Assembly (NCBI RefSeq): GCF_023509525.1
Contig: NZ_JAKNCJ010000004.1
Coordinates: 124,001 to 188,000 of the forward strand
Direction: 5' to 3'
Source of the DNA: Brachybacterium equifaecis
GTDB lineage: Bacteria; Actinomycetota; Actinomycetes; Actinomycetales; Dermabacteraceae
DNA length: 64,000 nucleotides
Notes under the pieces: model-generated
What the model saw: the letters and a program-made list of their open reading frames with translations, nothing else
Databases searched by the model: none
Told to the model about the DNA's origin: nothing
Translations under genes and position numbers: made by a program
Part shown: positions 62,603 through 64,000 of the stretch, in pieces
Position numbering within the stretch: position 1 is the first letter of the stretch
Layout of the letters: each line of letters starts with the position of its first letter

Positions 62603-64000
62603 ATGGTCATGTTCGAGGACCAGACCGCCGCCCCGCGCAAGGGCACCGACTTCGGTGCGATCGCGCGGGAGCTGAAGGCCGAACTGGAGGATCAGGCCGC
62701 CTACGGGCCCCTGCCCGCCGCGCCGGCCAACCCCTTCAGCTCGGCAGCCGAGCAGGCCCGGGGAGTCGAACAGGATCCCTGGGCAGATCCCATCTACCAG
62801 GCGAAGGTGTCCGGCGCCGCGAAGGCAGAGCCGGAGCCCGCAGTGAGCGCGGCGGACGATCCGGCCGGCAAGGCGGAGGGCGGGATCGTCCTGACCGAGG
62901 AGTTCTCCCGGGCGCTCGAGATCCTCCATCGCGGCGACCCGCTGTTCCTCACCGGCAAGGCCGGAACCGGCAAGTCCACCCTGATCCGCCGCTTCCTCGG
63001 CGAGACGAAGCGCAAGACCGTCGTCGTCGCCCCCACCGGCATCGCCGCACTGAACGTGGAGGGCTACACCATCCACCGTCTGCTGTCCCTGCGCCCCGGG
63101 ATGACAGTCGAAGATGTGCGTAATCCGAAGTACTACCCCCGCCGGTTCGCCAGCGTCCTGAAGCACCTGGACACCCTCATCGTCGATGAGGCCTCCATGG
63201 TGCGCGCCGACCTGTTCGACTGCATAGCCGAAGCTCTGCGCCGCTTCGGCCCGGACCCCGCGAGGCCCTTCGGCGGGATCCAGCTCGTGCTCGTCGGAGA
63301 CCTCTACCAGCTGCCGCCCGTCGTCGGCCGCGACGATGCGGACTTCACCTCCCGCTACGCCAGCCCATTCTTCTTCGACGCGAAGGCCTACGACGCCGAG
63401 CAGTTCGAGGTGGTGGCGCTGGAGACCGTCTTCCGCCAGCAGGGCGACACCGAGTTCGTCGACCTCCTGAACGACGTGCGCGACGGCTCCGTCACCGCCG
63501 GCGACCTCGCAGCCCTGAACATCCGCGTCGACCCGTCCTTCGAGCCGGAGGACGACGAGCTGTGGCTGACCCTCGCGACGACGAACCGCGCCGCCGAGGA
63601 TCGCAACGACTTCATGCTCTCGCGCACCACCGGCGAGGAGAAGACCTTCCGCGCCCAGATCACCGGCGACCTCGACGGCTTCGAGCGCCCCGTTCCGGAG
63701 GAGCTCCGATTCAAGGTCGGCGCGCAGGTGATGCTCCTGACCAACGACGCCGAGGAGCGCTGGGCGAACGGCACCATCGGCACGATCGAGCGCTTCGGCG
63801 ATGCGAACGACCCGTTCGAGAAGGGTTCCATCCACGTCTCCACCCCCGACGGCAGCGTGCTGGTCGACCCGCACGACTGGGAGGTGAAGCGGCCCGTCCC
63901 CATCGAAGGAGTCGACGAGGACGGCGCCCCCACCACCCGCATCGAGCACCAGGTCGTCGGCGTCTACTCGCAGCTGCCCATGAAGCTCGCCTGGGCGATT
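62603..64000 (+). CDS. Pif1/RecD-like SF1 helicase, cut by right window edge
   Basis: 466 codons are visible, no stop. AAGGAG before the ATG. A Pro/Ala-rich N-terminal 100 residues (NPFSSAAEQ) are followed by the SF1B core: Walker A FLTGKAGTGKSTLIRRFL, motif Ia VVVAPTGIAALNVEGYTIH, motif II LDTLIVDEASMVRADLFD, motif III IQLVLVGDLYQLPPVVG, then VFRQQ and the beta-barrel insert. Pif1-like helicases unwind DNA 5' to 3'. The last part (with motifs V and VI) lies beyond the window. Confidence 0.9.
   Translation, partial: MVMFEDQTAAPRKGTDFGAIARELKAELEDQAAYGPLPAAPANPFSSAAEQARGVEQDPWADPIYQAKVSGAAKAEPEPAVSAADDPAGKAEGGIVLTEEFSRALEILHRGDPLFLTGKAGTGKSTLIRRFLGETKRKTVVVAPTGIAALNVEGYTIHRLLSLRPGMTVEDVRNPKYYPRRFASVLKHLDTLIVDEASMVRADLFDCIAEALRRFGPDPARPFGGIQLVLVGDLYQLPPVVGRDDADFTSRYASPFFFDAKAYDAEQFEVVALETVFRQQGDTEFVDLLNDVRDGSVTAGDLAALNIRVDPSFEPEDDELWLTLATTNRAAEDRNDFMLSRTTGEEKTFRAQITGDLDGFERPVPEELRFKVGAQVMLLTNDAEERWANGTIGTIERFGDANDPFEKGSIHVSTPDGSVLVDPHDWEVKRPVPIEGVDEDGAPTTRIEHQVVGVYSQLPMKLAWAI

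Overview
The window is GC-rich DNA from an actinobacterium, probably a member of the Micrococcales. The signs are dense GTG/TTG starts, ATGA/GTGA start-stop overlaps, leaderless genes, a single-membrane (TcpC/VirB4) conjugation module and actinobacterial IS families. No rRNA, intact tRNA, CRISPR array or replication initiator was seen. I cannot name the species.

Region A (1 to about 20.9 kb) is a mosaic of accessory DNA. It starts with a truncated alpha/beta hydrolase. Next come a TetR/glycosyltransferase operon lying between 54-bp direct repeats, a tyrosine integrase beside the 3' half of a CAU-anticodon tRNA (an attP-like arrangement), and an IS256-family element. An IS3 orfA remnant, a CPBP protease, MarR and recombinase remnants and three small genes follow. 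Then there is a large helicase-nuclease fusion that looks like a defence gene, an endonuclease III remnant, and a monooxygenase/methyltransferase/SRPBCC/TetR cluster. The region ends with a second IS256-family element and a 2.5-kb IS481-type transposon that carries three passenger genes and is inserted at CTAG.

Region B (about 20.9 to 64 kb, both edges open) is a coherent plasmid or conjugative-element backbone. It holds a RecB/Cas4-like nuclease, TcpC-like and VirB4-like conjugation proteins (the ATPase has an intein in its P-loop), and a possible sigma-like protein. A DNA modification and restriction block follows (C5 methyltransferase, EcoRI-family adenine methyltransferase, DUF262-HNH nuclease, type IIG-like enzyme). 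Further right are a complete SecA paralogue, a beta-helix protein, a zinc metallopeptidase, HicA-like paralogues, a SNF2 helicase, a DnaQ-like exonuclease, several membrane proteins and a Pif1/RecD-like helicase cut by the right edge. Many other genes are unrecognised.

The most striking feature of Region B is a private promoter code. One class (here P1) is GGTCTG, 17 bp, ACATAnCC, with the start point 12 nt after the first A of ACAT. I found 18 copies, one of them on the minus strand in front of a minus-strand gene. In nine genes the predicted start point is the A or G of the start codon itself, so those mRNAs should be leaderless. A second class (P2) is TCnCTGGGCA, 8 bp, CGCGCGTAnC, with the start point 10 nt after the A. 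I found six good copies, one on the minus strand, and one weak copy. Neither class was noticed in Region A. The element may therefore carry its own sigma factor(s); the product at 34162-35505, itself behind a P1 site, is a candidate.
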